Below are positions 9,212 through 18,154 of a DNA stretch of 64,000 bases, in pieces. The translations under genes were made by a program, and so were the position numbers. Where the stretch lies: NCBI GenBank assembly GCA_964497585.1, contig CAZCDS010000009.1, positions 62,001 to 126,000 of the forward strand, written 5' to 3'. Position 1 is the first letter of the stretch. Each line of letters begins with the position of its first letter. This stretch comes from CAZCDS01 sp964497585. GTDB lineage: Bacteria; Desulfobacterota; Desulfomonilia; Desulfomonilales; Desulfomonilaceae. The notes under the pieces were generated by a model, which did no database searches, had not been told where the DNA came from, and saw only the letters and a program-made list of their open reading frames with translations.

Positions 9212-10252
9212 TCAGGAGGCCGGCGATTCTTTGCGAGGCGACGTGCCCACAGCAGCAGGCTCCTTGCCGACCAGGATGTAGCCCTCGGCCGGCATACCGA
9301 TCTTCAGTTCTTGATCGGGATTGGGGATCGTGACTTTTACCCGGTAGACCTGTTTGATACGCTCTTCGAGCGTTTGCACGTTCTTCGGAGTGAATTCGGC
9401 CCGGGGCGAGATGAAGGTGACCCGCCCTCGATAGATCTTACCCGGATACGTGTCGGTGGTGACTTCGACCTCCTGTCCGAGCTTGACCTTGCCGAGGTAC
9501 TTTTCACCGACGTATCCCTTGAGCCAGACCTCGTCGACACGGGCGATCGTACCCACGGTGGCGCCCGGAAGGACCACTTCGCCCACTTCGTTGGACTTCA
9601 CGATAACAGCGCCATTGATGGGGGAGTAGACCGTGGAGTGCTCGATGTCCAACTCAATCTTTTTCAGCTCCCACTGCGCTCGTTCCAGACTGGCTCGCGC
9701 GGCTCTTTTCTTCTCTTCCCGCGTCCCGGTTTCCAGTTCTCTCAATTTCTCGGCCGCGGCCTCAACTTCGGCACGGGCCACTCTCAGCGCCAATTCCCGT
9801 GCATCAATACTTGACGCGGAGATCGCACCGCCGTGGAAAAGGGGCTTGTGCCTGTCATATTCGGCTTTTGCGTTGGCCAGCCGACTCTTGGCGGCTGCCA
9901 GTTGTGCCCGCGCCATTTCGATTTCCTCATCCCGGGGTCCCTTCTCAAGTTCGTCAAGTTGCGCTTTGGATGTGGCAATGGCAGCCTGCGCGGCTCCCTT
10001 CATAGCCTCGAGCGTATCCGTGTCAAGCTGCGCCACCACTCCGCCTGCTTTGACCCGGTCTCCCTCTTCCACAGGATAGGACTTTATCTGGCCGCCGATC
10101 CGAAACGCCAAATCGACCTCGGTCGCCTCGATATTCCCACTGATGAAAATCCGGTCCTCTTGCTCACCGGTGTTTCGGAAACGGGCCCACCAGGTCCACG
10201 CGGCCGACGCCGCGATGAGAACAAACACGAGCGGGATAATCTTCTTCTTCAT
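9212..10252 (-). CDS. HlyD/YbhG-family membrane fusion protein
   Basis: This periplasmic adaptor, about 346 residues long, opens the export operon. It has an N-terminal membrane anchor (IIPLVFVLIAASAAWTWW), a first lipoyl half (YPVEEGDRVKAGGVVAQLD), and a long coiled-coil hairpin rich in Ala, Glu, Lys and Arg (about 80-190). The second lipoyl half (STVYSPINGAVIV) and a beta-barrel domain (VWLKGYVGEKYLGKV) follow. It should link the inner-membrane ABC exporter to an outer-membrane factor, which is not in this operon. The ATG at 10250-10252 is preferred to a TTG five codons upstream because it directly precedes the Lys-rich anchor. The order fusion protein, ATPase, ATPase, permease, permease matches E. 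coli ybhGFSR. Confidence 0.92.
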   Translation of the reverse strand: MKKKIIPLVFVLIAASAAWTWWARFRNTGEQEDRIFISGNIEATEVDLAFRIGGQIKSYPVEEGDRVKAGGVVAQLDTDTLEAMKGAAQAAIATSKAQLDELEKGPRDEEIEMARAQLAAAKSRLANAKAEYDRHKPLFHGGAISASSIDARELALRVARAEVEAAAEKLRELETGTREEKKRAARASLERAQWELKKIELDIEHSTVYSPINGAVIVKSNEVGEVVLPGATVGTIARVDEVWLKGYVGEKYLGKVKLGQEVEVTTDTYPGKIYRGRVTFISPRAEFTPKNVQTLEERIKQVYRVKVTIPNPDQELKIGMPAEGYILVGKEPAAVGTSPRKESPAS

Positions 10253-10891
10253 CGTGCTGACCGGCAAAAGCTCATATACGGATCTCCATTACTGGGTTGT
10301 CGTTGAACAGGCGCTTGTCCTTGAAGCACGGCGTCCCGTGCCCCTCCACATCCGGGCGCGGCCAATGTGCGGTGTCTGGGGAGGGTCGCAGCATGACGAG
10401 CACGCGCAGGGGATGGATCAGGCCTCGTAATGCCTCTTTGATCGCGACTCCGTCTCGCTCATGTGAGGGCCTTTGCCAGACTTCTGCCGACGATGGTTCA
10501 CTATTACCAGCAGACCCCCTCCGTATCAAGTTCAAGAACGGCCGGCGCCAAGGAAGCGACTGTTTTTGTATTGAGGAGAACCAGTCGTCTGCCGGAAGGT
10601 CGTGCTCGCATGTCTACACACGCAGTGTGTCGATCCGTGTCTAGAACCATCACACCTTTGTCAGGCGGGACAGATATAATGTTAATTCTTGAAAAATATA
10701 CTAGCATATTAATATTCCGTCATTTTTCTTGACACTATGTCCTTCGTGTGCTAGGAAAAGGACAAACCGGGAGCGAGAGGCCGGTATTTGTAGATTGCCG
10801 GCTCGTGTCGAGACAAAAGCCTCGCACACCAACCAAGAGGAATCCCGGCAATATTGCATGTACCGTGCACGTCCTGAGTGAGGTGGATCAG
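10253..10891. other. Divergent intergenic region between exporter operon and outer-membrane protein
   Basis: About 640 bases with no supported gene. Short frames occur on both strands but none has a ribosome site, domain or signal peptide. Positions 10665-10735 are strongly AT-rich and contain TATAAT (10674-10679) and a TTGACA box (see the promoter entry). The half next to the exporter operon shows no clear promoter. Confidence 0.5.
10729..10757 (+). promoter_or_regulatory. Candidate sigma-70 promoter for the outer-membrane protein gene
   Basis: TTGACA at 10729-10734 is followed after exactly 17 bases by TAGGAA at 10752-10757. The -35 box is perfect and the -10 box weak. It lies at the edge of an AT-rich tract and would give a leader of about 130 bases before the ATG at 10892. 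Confidence 0.4.
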
Positions 10892-12790
10892 ATGGCCGGC
10901 CATAGTACGAAGACGAATACCCGATCCTGGGCAAAGTTTGTGGCCCTTGCCCTGGCAATTCTCCTGCCCGCGGCACCGGCGTTGGCCTGGGAGTTCAGCA
11001 TGAAGGGGGAATACGAGAACCGCTTCCTCTACTGGGGTTCAGCCGGTAACGATGATCTGTTCGGGCACCGCAGCAGTCAGGACTCGGGCCAAACCAATGC
11101 GGTCCTCATCGGCATGGCCGGTCCGAACATCTACGGGCGTGCTCCTGGAGGAGGCCTTTTCTCTGCGGTCAGCATGCCGAGCAGCAACCTGCTGGTCAAC
11201 ATCGACAGCGTGGTCAACCAGATGGCGATTGTCCGGGGTGGCTTCTCCGAATCGGGCTCCGACGCGTTGATCAACGACTCACGGTTGACGCTCAGACCGA
11301 CCATCCGGGTGAACAAGGCTATCAGGGTCTTCGGCGTGTACAATATCGGCGGTTACCGCAACAAATACAACATGCAGAGCACGGGTAACCTGATACAGCC
11401 GCTGGAACGCTACTACATGCAGCAGTCCTCCACCAACGCGTACGACACGGCAGCCGTGGGGAGTTGGGAACAGTTCCGCGCAACCATTTACATCCCTTGG
11501 GGTATTTTCTCCGTAGGCGTCAAGGATTTCCCTCTTGGTACCGGCGCGACCCTCGGGTACAACACCCGCGCGGAATCTTTCTTGACTGTTGTCCCGTACG
11601 GACCGTTTCGTTTCCTGTACGCGATATGGCTGGGCCGCAGCCGCGGGGTTGAGGTCTGGAATACGGACGTCGACGGCACGATGAAGAATGACTTTTTTCA
11701 GGGCTTCATCTTCACGTATGAGAACCGGCACGTCAACATCGGTGGGGGAAGCATTCTCCGTCTTTTTCATGGAAACGCCGCGTCCCCCAGGACGAATAAC
11801 CGCGACGACAACACGTGGATCAACCTCGCATATTTCAAGTACGATAACGGGCGTCTCTTCGCAAACGCGGAGTATGCATGGATCAACGTCGACCGGTACA
11901 GAGACGTGAGCATGGCGACCACCGAGGAGGAATCGCTCACGGCCGGCCGCGGAACCGGCGGCCAGACGCTCTATCTTGAGGCATATCACTTCTTCTCCGA
12001 AGGGGGAATCCTGGCCGGACCGGTCAAGTTGACGGGAATGTTCGCCATAGCCTCGGGGCCTGTGCTCAACAACCAAAACCGTGCTCGCAACCTCTTCGGC
12101 GGCAACCTCAACAACCTCAACCCAGCAGATGACGGTTCCGACATACCCCTGCCCGCCGTGGCCCGGGGGAACCCCAAGGTATATGCCGCGTGGCCGATCA
12201 ACTGGCAGGCCCTCGAGCCGTATGAGTACCTGATGTTCAACGTGTACGGGGGCGGGAACAACGGGGGGTGGAACATCCTCGACGTCAGCTTCGTGGTGGA
12301 CGACCACGGGATGATGGCCGACGCGTATGCGTTTGCGGGGCGCGTGGACTATGCACTTGCCGCGAACCTCAATATCTGGGGAAGCTACATCTGGGCTCAT
12401 CGCCTGGAAACGGCCGGAACGTACTTCGGGCAGTACACGAGCGACGGAACGCTCTGCTATGATCCGTTCAGGTCCACGGCCAACGGACTGGGCGGCGGAA
12501 CCACAACAGCTCAGGCCTTTTACGAGAATGCAGGGCGAGTCTGGGGAGTAGGGGCGGATTATGTTTCCAACGGGTTCATCGGATACGAGTTCGGTGCGGG
12601 CCTGGACTGGAAACTCCTGGAGGGGTTCACTCTGAAAACCCGCTACTCATACTGGCAGCCCGGCGATTGGTACAAAGAGGCATATCAGGCTACGATCCTC
12701 GACGGGAATGGAGACATCGTCAGGCGGGCCGTGCTGCGCACCCGCGACGCGATCCATGCGTTCCAGGGATCTATGGTTATAGACTTCTGA
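10892..12790 (+). CDS. Large outer-membrane beta-barrel protein, function unknown
   Basis: The 632-residue product has a clear signal peptide: a basic n-region, the hydrophobic core FVALALAILLPAA and AxA-type cleavage after PALA. The mature protein is rich in aromatic and Gly residues, with alternating-strand patterns throughout. It ends in a strand finishing with Phe (GSMVIDF), the C-terminal signature of outer-membrane barrels assembled by BAM. I do not recognise a named family; alginate-export-like or other porins of deltaproteobacteria are the nearest in character. The start is chosen at ATG 10892 because AGGTGG lies five bases upstream and the signal peptide begins there; the frame stays open for 48 further codons upstream. 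It stands alone between the exporter operon and a convergent gene. Confidence 0.88.
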   Translation: MAGHSTKTNTRSWAKFVALALAILLPAAPALAWEFSMKGEYENRFLYWGSAGNDDLFGHRSSQDSGQTNAVLIGMAGPNIYGRAPGGGLFSAVSMPSSNLLVNIDSVVNQMAIVRGGFSESGSDALINDSRLTLRPTIRVNKAIRVFGVYNIGGYRNKYNMQSTGNLIQPLERYYMQQSSTNAYDTAAVGSWEQFRATIYIPWGIFSVGVKDFPLGTGATLGYNTRAESFLTVVPYGPFRFLYAIWLGRSRGVEVWNTDVDGTMKNDFFQGFIFTYENRHVNIGGGSILRLFHGNAASPRTNNRDDNTWINLAYFKYDNGRLFANAEYAWINVDRYRDVSMATTEEESLTAGRGTGGQTLYLEAYHFFSEGGILAGPVKLTGMFAIASGPVLNNQNRARNLFGGNLNNLNPADDGSDIPLPAVARGNPKVYAAWPINWQALEPYEYLMFNVYGGGNNGGWNILDVSFVVDDHGMMADAYAFAGRVDYALAANLNIWGSYIWAHRLETAGTYFGQYTSDGTLCYDPFRSTANGLGGGTTTAQAFYENAGRVWGVGADYVSNGFIGYEFGAGLDWKLLEGFTLKTRYSYWQPGDWYKEAYQATILDGNGDIVRRAVLRTRDAIHAFQGSMVIDF

Positions 12791-12805
12791 TCCGGGGCGA
12801 CATCG

Positions 12806-12836
12806 GGGAGGGGTGGTAGCGCAGGAATACCCTCCC
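12806..12836. terminator. Possible bidirectional hairpin between convergent genes
   Basis: GGGAGGG at 12806-12812 can pair with CCCTCCC at 12830-12836 across a 17-base loop. It sits between the stops of two convergent genes. There is no T-run, so it is a weak terminator candidate. Confidence 0.3.
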
Positions 12837-12854
12837 GGTGTGCTGTTATCCCGT

Positions 12855-13628
12855 CTATCCTTCCTGATCCATTCCTTTGCAGAGCGCCAGCGCGTTCTCC
12901 GGGAGGACCGCGGTATTGTACCCTCCCTCCAGCGCAGCGAAGTACCTTCCCTGGCATTGGCTCAGCGCGTAGTCCCTCACGCTGCGTCCGATGGTGAAGT
13001 AGTCCTCAGTGGCGAGAGTCCCGCCCCAATCTTGAACGTGACGGTCGAACCCCGCGCTGATCGCTATCATGTCGTACTCGTACGAGGTCAATGCCCGGTC
13101 GACTTCACTGAGGAATCTCTCCCTCGTGTTCTCCTGAATATTCGCCACGACGACCTTTTTCCTGCTGCTGAAAAAGTTGTCGGTCCCGTCTCCGAAATGG
13201 AGGTCGATGTCGAGCACGAGAGCGGTTGAGATTTCCCGCGCTTGCAAGAGTCTTTCCAGGGATATGGCCACATTGTTAAAGAAACAGAAGCCCCAATGGT
13301 GACTGGGGCTGGCATGATGGCCGGGAGGCCGAATCGCGGCAAACGCGGGCTCTCCCCTCAAGGCCATTTCGCCCGCCATCACGGCTCCTCCCGCTGCCAT
13401 GGCCGCCGCGCGGTAGAGTTCGGGATCGCGTCTGACCGACTCGAGGATGTGCCGAGTGTGGACGAGGAGCACGTCCTCGTCCGATGCGGGCAGGGGCTCG
13501 ATTACTTCATAGTGTTGTCTGAGCGTCTCCACGATTGATTCGACGCGGTACGGCACTTCGCAGGACGCGGTTGGGTAGTCGGTCAAATACAGGTCATGGT
13601 AGATCACCTTGAGCTTTTGTTGCGCCAT
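12855..13628 (-). CDS. Histone deacetylase / acetoin-utilisation family deacetylase
   Basis: This 257-residue zinc-dependent deacetylase-fold enzyme keeps all core motifs of the arginase/deacetylase superfamily. They are the His-His pair in RPPGHHA, GFCFFNN, the metal-ligand string DIDLHFGDGT, SAGFD, and the catalytic Tyr in GGYN near the C-terminus. At 257 residues it is shorter than AcuC or class II enzymes (300 or more), with the loss mainly at the N-terminus and in loops. Bacterial members act on acetylated polyamines, acetoin-pathway enzymes or other N-acyl substrates; the substrate here is unknown. GGAGGG lies before the ATG, and only 12 bases separate it from the bioD stop, so it is probably cotranscribed with the biotin genes. 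Confidence 0.9.
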   Translation of the reverse strand: MAQQKLKVIYHDLYLTDYPTASCEVPYRVESIVETLRQHYEVIEPLPASDEDVLLVHTRHILESVRRDPELYRAAAMAAGGAVMAGEMALRGEPAFAAIRPPGHHASPSHHWGFCFFNNVAISLERLLQAREISTALVLDIDLHFGDGTDNFFSSRKKVVVANIQENTRERFLSEVDRALTSYEYDMIAISAGFDRHVQDWGGTLATEDYFTIGRSVRDYALSQCQGRYFAALEGGYNTAVLPENALALCKGMDQEG

Positions 13629-13640
13629 GGCTTCCCTCCT

Positions 13641-14390
13641 TCAGGTTCCCAGCCAGCGTTTCAAGGTTTGCTCACGCCATTGAGCATTCATGGTTGCTGC
13701 AATGCCCTCCGGGTCTTCGCGTTTCTCCGTCTCAAGATACGGGAGCACGGTCAGAGGGATCTCCCCGATGAGTCTCGTCAGGTCGCGTGGAGTGAACTCT
13801 TCCTCGGGTCCTCTCTGGGACGACGTTCGGGAAAGAATTACCCCCACGGTGTCGATTTCCCGCTTCGCAAGGGCCTCCAGGCTGAGGAGCGTGTGATTCA
13901 TCGTTCCCAGAGCGCTCCGGGACACGAGGATCACTGGGTATCCTAGGCGCTCGATCAAGTCGATCATCATCACGCGTTCCTCTATGGGGACAAGCAGGCC
14001 CCCTGCCCCTTCCACCACTGTCAAGTCCGCTCCGTCGGCCACTGCCAAAACGTGCTCGACCAGATCGTCAACCTTGAGCCGTTTTCCTTCCATCGCGGCG
14101 GCCCTATACGGCGACGCGGCCAGCGAGAACCGGAATGGAGCGCACTCGTCAAGCGTCAAATCGCCGTCGGTCGCCCGGACCAGGAACGCCCCGTCCTCCG
14201 GATAGAGTTCCCCTGATCGGATTGGGCATCCGGTTTCTATGGGCTTTACAGCCAGCGCTCGCAGTCCCCTTTCCCGGGCGAGCCGAGTGAGGCCAGCGGC
14301 TACGATGGTTTTGCCGACACCTGTGTCGGTGCCTGATACGAAGATTCCTTGTCTTTGACGATCATCCGACATGTTTGCGTTTTCCCGCAT
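13641..14390 (-). CDS. bioD: Dethiobiotin synthetase
   Basis: BioD closes the ureido ring of biotin from 7,8-diaminopelargonic acid, CO2 and ATP. The roughly 249-residue protein has the P-loop GTDTGVGKT near its start, the substrate motif KPIETGC and VVEGAGGLLVPI, the family hallmark. The start at 14388-14390 is favoured by GAGGG nine bases upstream; ATG 14370-14372 is also possible and would leave ten residues before the P-loop. It follows bioA after a gap of about 170 bases with no gene in it. No bioB or bioF is in the window, so the rest of the pathway must be elsewhere. No BirA-type operator was recognised. Confidence 0.95.
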   Translation of the reverse strand: MRENANMSDDRQRQGIFVSGTDTGVGKTIVAAGLTRLARERGLRALAVKPIETGCPIRSGELYPEDGAFLVRATDGDLTLDECAPFRFSLAASPYRAAAMEGKRLKVDDLVEHVLAVADGADLTVVEGAGGLLVPIEERVMMIDLIERLGYPVILVSRSALGTMNHTLLSLEALAKREIDTVGVILSRTSSQRGPEEEFTPRDLTRLIGEIPLTVLPYLETEKREDPEGIAATMNAQWREQTLKRWLGT

Positions 14391-14558
14391 TGTTTCGAGC
14401 CCTCTGGACCCCTGCCGTTGCGTCGAGAACCACACCTTAGCCGGGCCGACTGCCGTGACGAGCGGATGGCCGGTAAGGAGGTCCTCCCGACGAAGAGACT
14501 CTCGCGCTCGACCAGGGAGAGGGTCGCAGTGAACGGTAATGGTGCGGCCGGCACGGTG

Positions 14559-15899
14559 TCATTCACCGCAGATGCAGCCAATTGATTTCGCGGTCGCGGA
14601 AACCAATGTACGGATCTCATCCGATGTGACGGACAGGGGAGGCATGATAACGACCACGTCGCCGAGAGGGCGGAGTATCACTCCATGGTTGCGCACGTCC
14701 CGGGTCACCTGCGCTCCGATCCTGCGTCCCACTGGGTAAGGCTTGCGCGAGGCCGTTTCTTCCACCAACTCGATTCCAACCATGAGACCGCATTGGCGAA
14801 TGTCACCGACGTGCGGCAGGGGTGCTATCTCCTCTCGGAGCAAACGGGCGAGCTGTTCCGTTTTCCGTTCCACCGCGGTGAGCACGTCTTCCCGCTCAAA
14901 GAGATCGAGCGACGCGATTGCAGCCGCACAGGCCAGCGCGTTCCCCGTGTAACTGTGTCCGTGGAAAAACGTACGGTACTGCGTGTAGCTTCCCACGAAG
15001 GCCTGGTGGATCTTGTCGGTGGTCAGGGTCGCTGCCAGGGGCAAGTATCCGCCTGAAAGCCCCTTGGCGAGGGCTATTATGTCCGGTCGAACACCCTCAT
15101 GGTCGCACGCGAACATCTTGCCCGTACGGCCGAAGCCCGTTGCCACCTCGTCGCATACCAGCAGGATCTCATATTCCCGGCAGATCTCTTCCACCCCTTT
15201 GAGAAAGCCTCGAGGATGGACAATCATTCCCGCTGCGCCCTGAACCAGCGGCTCCACCACGAGAGCTGCTATTTCGCCGACATGGTCCTTCGCGATGGTC
15301 CGGAAGCTCTCTAGAGACCTGTCTCTGCACTCTTGCGCGGTCAAGTCCGGATTCTTGTAAGGAAACGGTGTGGGAACGTTCAACGCGTGGAAGAGAAGCG
15401 GCTGGAATATTGCGTGGAAAAGGTCGATTCCTCCCAGACTCACCGATCCTATGGTATCCCCGTGGTACGCTTCGGAAAGCGTTACGAAGAGCTTCCTGTT
15501 CTCCTCTCCGAGATTCCTCCAGTACTGGAAGGCTATCTTGAGCGCCACCTCCACCGCGGTAGAGCCCGAATCAGAATAAAATACTCGGTTCAACCCCGCG
15601 GGTGTGACGCTCACGAGCTTCTCAGCCAACTCAATGGACGGAACCCCGGCCAGACCGAGGAGTGTCGAATGGGCTACCTTCTCCAGTTGTCTGATGACGG
15701 CCTCGTCGATCTCACGCCTGCGGTGCCCGTGGATATTCACCCAGAGCGACGAAACACCATCGATGTACCGGCGACCGTCTGTGTCGATCAGGTAGTTGCC
15801 TTCCGCGCGTTCGATCACCAGAGGGTCCGACCTCATCCATTCTTCCATCTGGGTGAACGGATGCCATACATATTTGCGGTCCAGATCCGCCCAGTCCAT
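14559..15899 (-). CDS. bioA: Adenosylmethionine-8-amino-7-oxononanoate aminotransferase
   Basis: BioA transfers the amino group of SAM to 7-keto-8-aminopelargonate, giving the diamino substrate of BioD. The 446-residue PLP enzyme begins with the BioA-specific WHPFTQM motif. It has the cofactor-binding SDSGSTAVEVALK, the Asp of LLVCDEVATGFGRTG, and the Schiff-base Lys in ALAKGLSGGYLP. The start ATG 15897-15899 is chosen because GAAGGA precedes it and because BioA proteins start just before the WHPFTQM region; the frame is open further upstream without a ribosome site. It probably shares a transcript with bioD and the deacetylase gene. Confidence 0.96.
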   Translation of the reverse strand: MDWADLDRKYVWHPFTQMEEWMRSDPLVIERAEGNYLIDTDGRRYIDGVSSLWVNIHGHRRREIDEAVIRQLEKVAHSTLLGLAGVPSIELAEKLVSVTPAGLNRVFYSDSGSTAVEVALKIAFQYWRNLGEENRKLFVTLSEAYHGDTIGSVSLGGIDLFHAIFQPLLFHALNVPTPFPYKNPDLTAQECRDRSLESFRTIAKDHVGEIAALVVEPLVQGAAGMIVHPRGFLKGVEEICREYEILLVCDEVATGFGRTGKMFACDHEGVRPDIIALAKGLSGGYLPLAATLTTDKIHQAFVGSYTQYRTFFHGHSYTGNALACAAAIASLDLFEREDVLTAVERKTEQLARLLREEIAPLPHVGDIRQCGLMVGIELVEETASRKPYPVGRRIGAQVTRDVRNHGVILRPLGDVVVIMPPLSVTSDEIRTLVSATAKSIGCICGE

Positions 15900-15989
15900 G
15901 CTCGAGGTTCCTTCTTCCGGAAGTGTTATCCAGCGAGGGTTTTGTTGCACTCAGGCTCCGCCCGTCACCGGTCGCGTCGGTCCAGGTCC

Positions 15990-17045
15990 TCAGAGAGCCT
16001 CCGACTGACGGCTCTCCTCCCCACTCAGAAGATCCCTTGGACCGGTAAGGCCCAAAAGGCCGGAATCGAATCGATACCTGCCCCACGAATAGGAGATAAG
16101 TCCCAGACCAACGCTCGCGACAAGGGTAAAAACGTGATACAGCGTGGCAAAGGAGACTGCAGGAATTACAGCCACGCCGAAGAGAGACAGCGCCAACCGG
16201 CAGGCCGCATGAAAGGTGCCGATGAACCCCGGCGCTGATGGAAGAGCGACGCCGAAACAGATGAAGATCTGAATCGTAACCGCGGCCAGAATTGGCACGT
16301 CGATTGAAAATGCCGTGAGAAACAGATACGTCAGGCCAGCAAACAAAACCCATATCACGATGGAGCATCCAAACACCAAAAGGGCCCGTCTGGCGCTGGC
16401 CATTATTGCAAGACCTTCCGTGACCCGTCGAAACACGTCGCCGATATGGGACGCCGCACGCTCGGGAAGCCACGCGACAAGCCTCTCGACGACCGCCTGT
16501 GCGGTCTCTCTCCGTGCCAGAACGAGCAGAACCACCACGTACCCCGTGGTCAGGCCGACGAGCAGCGCCTTTCCCAAAAGCGAATATCTGGGTGGAACGC
16601 CGGGCGTAGTCCATAGCACCAGTCCCAGCAGAGTCAGGAGCCCCAGGAGATCAAAGAATCGCTCAACCATGATCGCGCCGACTCCGCTGGAGAAGGACGC
16701 ACCCGATTGACGAACGAGATAGGGCTTCACAAATTCGGCCAAGCGCGCTGGTATGACCACGTTCAGCCCGCCCCAGATATTCAACATATCCCACAGGTCT
16801 TTCATTCCCAGACGACAAAAAGGTTTGAGAATGATGCCGAATCGAACAGCCCGCATGAACTGAATCATGAGCAAGACGACGGTTGCCGGCAGGAGGTACA
16901 CGGGATCAAATTGTCGCAGACCCTGCAGCAACTCGGACAGGGAAATATCCTTGAAAGCCAGGTACAGGAAAAAGGCCCCCAGCAAGGATCCGGAGACCAT
17001 CAGCAATCTCACTTTGTGATTTCGATCTCTCCCGTGACAGCTCAT
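15990..17045 (-). CDS. Flippase-like lysylphosphatidylglycerol-synthase-TM family protein (YbhN/UPF0104)
   Basis: The 351-residue integral membrane protein has about eight predicted helices and the family motif GGLNVVIPARLAEFVKPYL near residue 95. The pattern VERFFDLLGL follows. This domain occurs alone in YbhN/AglD-type proteins linked to lipid or polyprenyl-glycan translocation, and as the membrane half of MprF. No synthase domain is attached here. Its ATG overlaps the stop of the UDP-glucuronate decarboxylase gene by four bases, so the two are coupled. The pairing suggests a role in making or moving a glycolipid, which is inference. Confidence 0.9.
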   Translation of the reverse strand: MSCHGRDRNHKVRLLMVSGSLLGAFFLYLAFKDISLSELLQGLRQFDPVYLLPATVVLLMIQFMRAVRFGIILKPFCRLGMKDLWDMLNIWGGLNVVIPARLAEFVKPYLVRQSGASFSSGVGAIMVERFFDLLGLLTLLGLVLWTTPGVPPRYSLLGKALLVGLTTGYVVVLLVLARRETAQAVVERLVAWLPERAASHIGDVFRRVTEGLAIMASARRALLVFGCSIVIWVLFAGLTYLFLTAFSIDVPILAAVTIQIFICFGVALPSAPGFIGTFHAACRLALSLFGVAVIPAVSFATLYHVFTLVASVGLGLISYSWGRYRFDSGLLGLTGPRDLLSGEESRQSEAL

Positions 17046-17983
17046 CGGTCCTCTCCCAGCTCCTCCCGGAAGTAGGCGATGGTCGGTTCCAGTCCCTGTT
17101 CCAGGGGTACCGTAGGCTGCCAGTCAAGGAGCTTTTGTGCCAGAGCGATGTCCGGCCTGCGCTGCGTGGGATCGTCCACGGGCAGAGGCCTGTACACGAG
17201 GCCCGACTTGCTGTCCGGTATCATTCGCAGTATTGTCCTCGCCAATTCCTTAATGGTGAATTCCGTTGGGTTACCAAGATTGACGGGGCCGGATTCGGTG
17301 CCTTTCATCAACCGAATCAGCCCGTCGACCATGTCCGATATGTAGCAAAAGGAACGGGTCTGGCTTCCGTCTCCGTAGATCGTCAAATCCTCACCTCTCA
17401 GGGCCTGGCAAATGAAGTTGCTGACCACTCTGCCGTCGTTGGGCAGCATGCGAGGCCCGTACGTATTGAATATGCGAGAAATGGCAACATTCACCCCGTT
17501 GTAGTCCCGGTAGCCGACCATGAGTGTCTCGGCCGTTCGTTTGCCCTCATCATAGCATGCTCTCGGCCCCACGGGGTTGACGTTCCCGCAATAGGTCTCC
17601 GGCTGAGGATGAATTTGCGGGTCACCGTAGACTTCCGACGTCGATGCCAGCAGGATTCTCGCCCGGACCCGCTTGGCCAAACCCAACATGTTGAGCGTCC
17701 CCAAAACCGAGGTCTTCAGGGTCTTTATCGGGTTGTTCTGGTAATGGACCGGAGAAGCCGGACACGCGAGGTGGTATATCTCTTCCGCTTCCAGCAGAAT
17801 GGGAACAACGACGTCATGGCGGATGAATTCGAAACGCGGATTGGCGAGGAATCGAGAGATGTTCTTCTTGACTCCAGTGAACAAGTTGTCGAGGCAGATG
17901 ACCGATTCTCCTTTTTCGAGAAGCGCCTCAATCAAATGACTGCCAATAAAACCGCCTCCCCCTGTCACTACCACCGTCTTCAT
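17042..17983 (-). CDS. UDP-glucuronate decarboxylase (UDP-xylose synthase type)
   Basis: This is a 313-residue short-chain dehydrogenase/reductase-fold enzyme. It has the NAD-binding motif GGGGFIGSHL (8-17), the catalytic STSEVYG, and Tyr144/Lys148 in CYDEGKR, a motif characteristic of UDP-glucuronate decarboxylases among sugar-nucleotide epimerases. The reaction would convert UDP-glucuronate to UDP-xylose, supplying a glycosyl donor. The ATG at 17981-17983 is chosen because GGAGAG lies seven bases upstream and the Rossmann strand starts immediately; a TTG five codons earlier is inside the ribosome site. A candidate promoter is at 18119-18147, right beside the insertion element. Confidence 0.92.
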   Translation of the reverse strand: MKTVVVTGGGGFIGSHLIEALLEKGESVICLDNLFTGVKKNISRFLANPRFEFIRHDVVVPILLEAEEIYHLACPASPVHYQNNPIKTLKTSVLGTLNMLGLAKRVRARILLASTSEVYGDPQIHPQPETYCGNVNPVGPRACYDEGKRTAETLMVGYRDYNGVNVAISRIFNTYGPRMLPNDGRVVSNFICQALRGEDLTIYGDGSQTRSFCYISDMVDGLIRLMKGTESGPVNLGNPTEFTIKELARTILRMIPDSKSGLVYRPLPVDDPTQRRPDIALAQKLLDWQPTVPLEQGLEPTIAYFREELGEDR

Positions 17984-18118
17984 ATGGGTTCTCTCCAATA
18001 CTGCTCACTGGTTCTGCGAACACGCGGGGGAACCGGCGCCCCTGGGGCTTTCCCCCGGCACAGAGAACGTCGTCACGTCCCTTTTCCCGCGGGAACAGCT
18101 AGCCGCGCAGCGGCCCTA

Positions 18119-18147
18119 AGTATCTACTAGATGAAAATCGCTGTCAA
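18119..18147 (-). promoter_or_regulatory. Strong sigma-70-like promoter next to the IS end
   Basis: On the minus strand TTGACA (18142-18147) is followed after 17 bases by GATACT (18119-18124). It points at the UDP-glucuronate decarboxylase gene and would give a leader of about 130 bases. The -35 box lies about eight bases from the left end of the decayed IS element. Confidence 0.6.
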
Positions 18148-18154
18148 TCGCCAT

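Noticed and set aside
10272..10644. Two overlapping short frames upstream of the exporter operon
   Set aside because: No ribosome site, signal peptide or homology pattern; the region is better read as non-coding.
11279..12400. 373-codon minus-strand frame inside the outer-membrane protein gene
   Set aside because: The sense strand has a signal peptide, barrel pattern and C-terminal Phe; the antisense has none.
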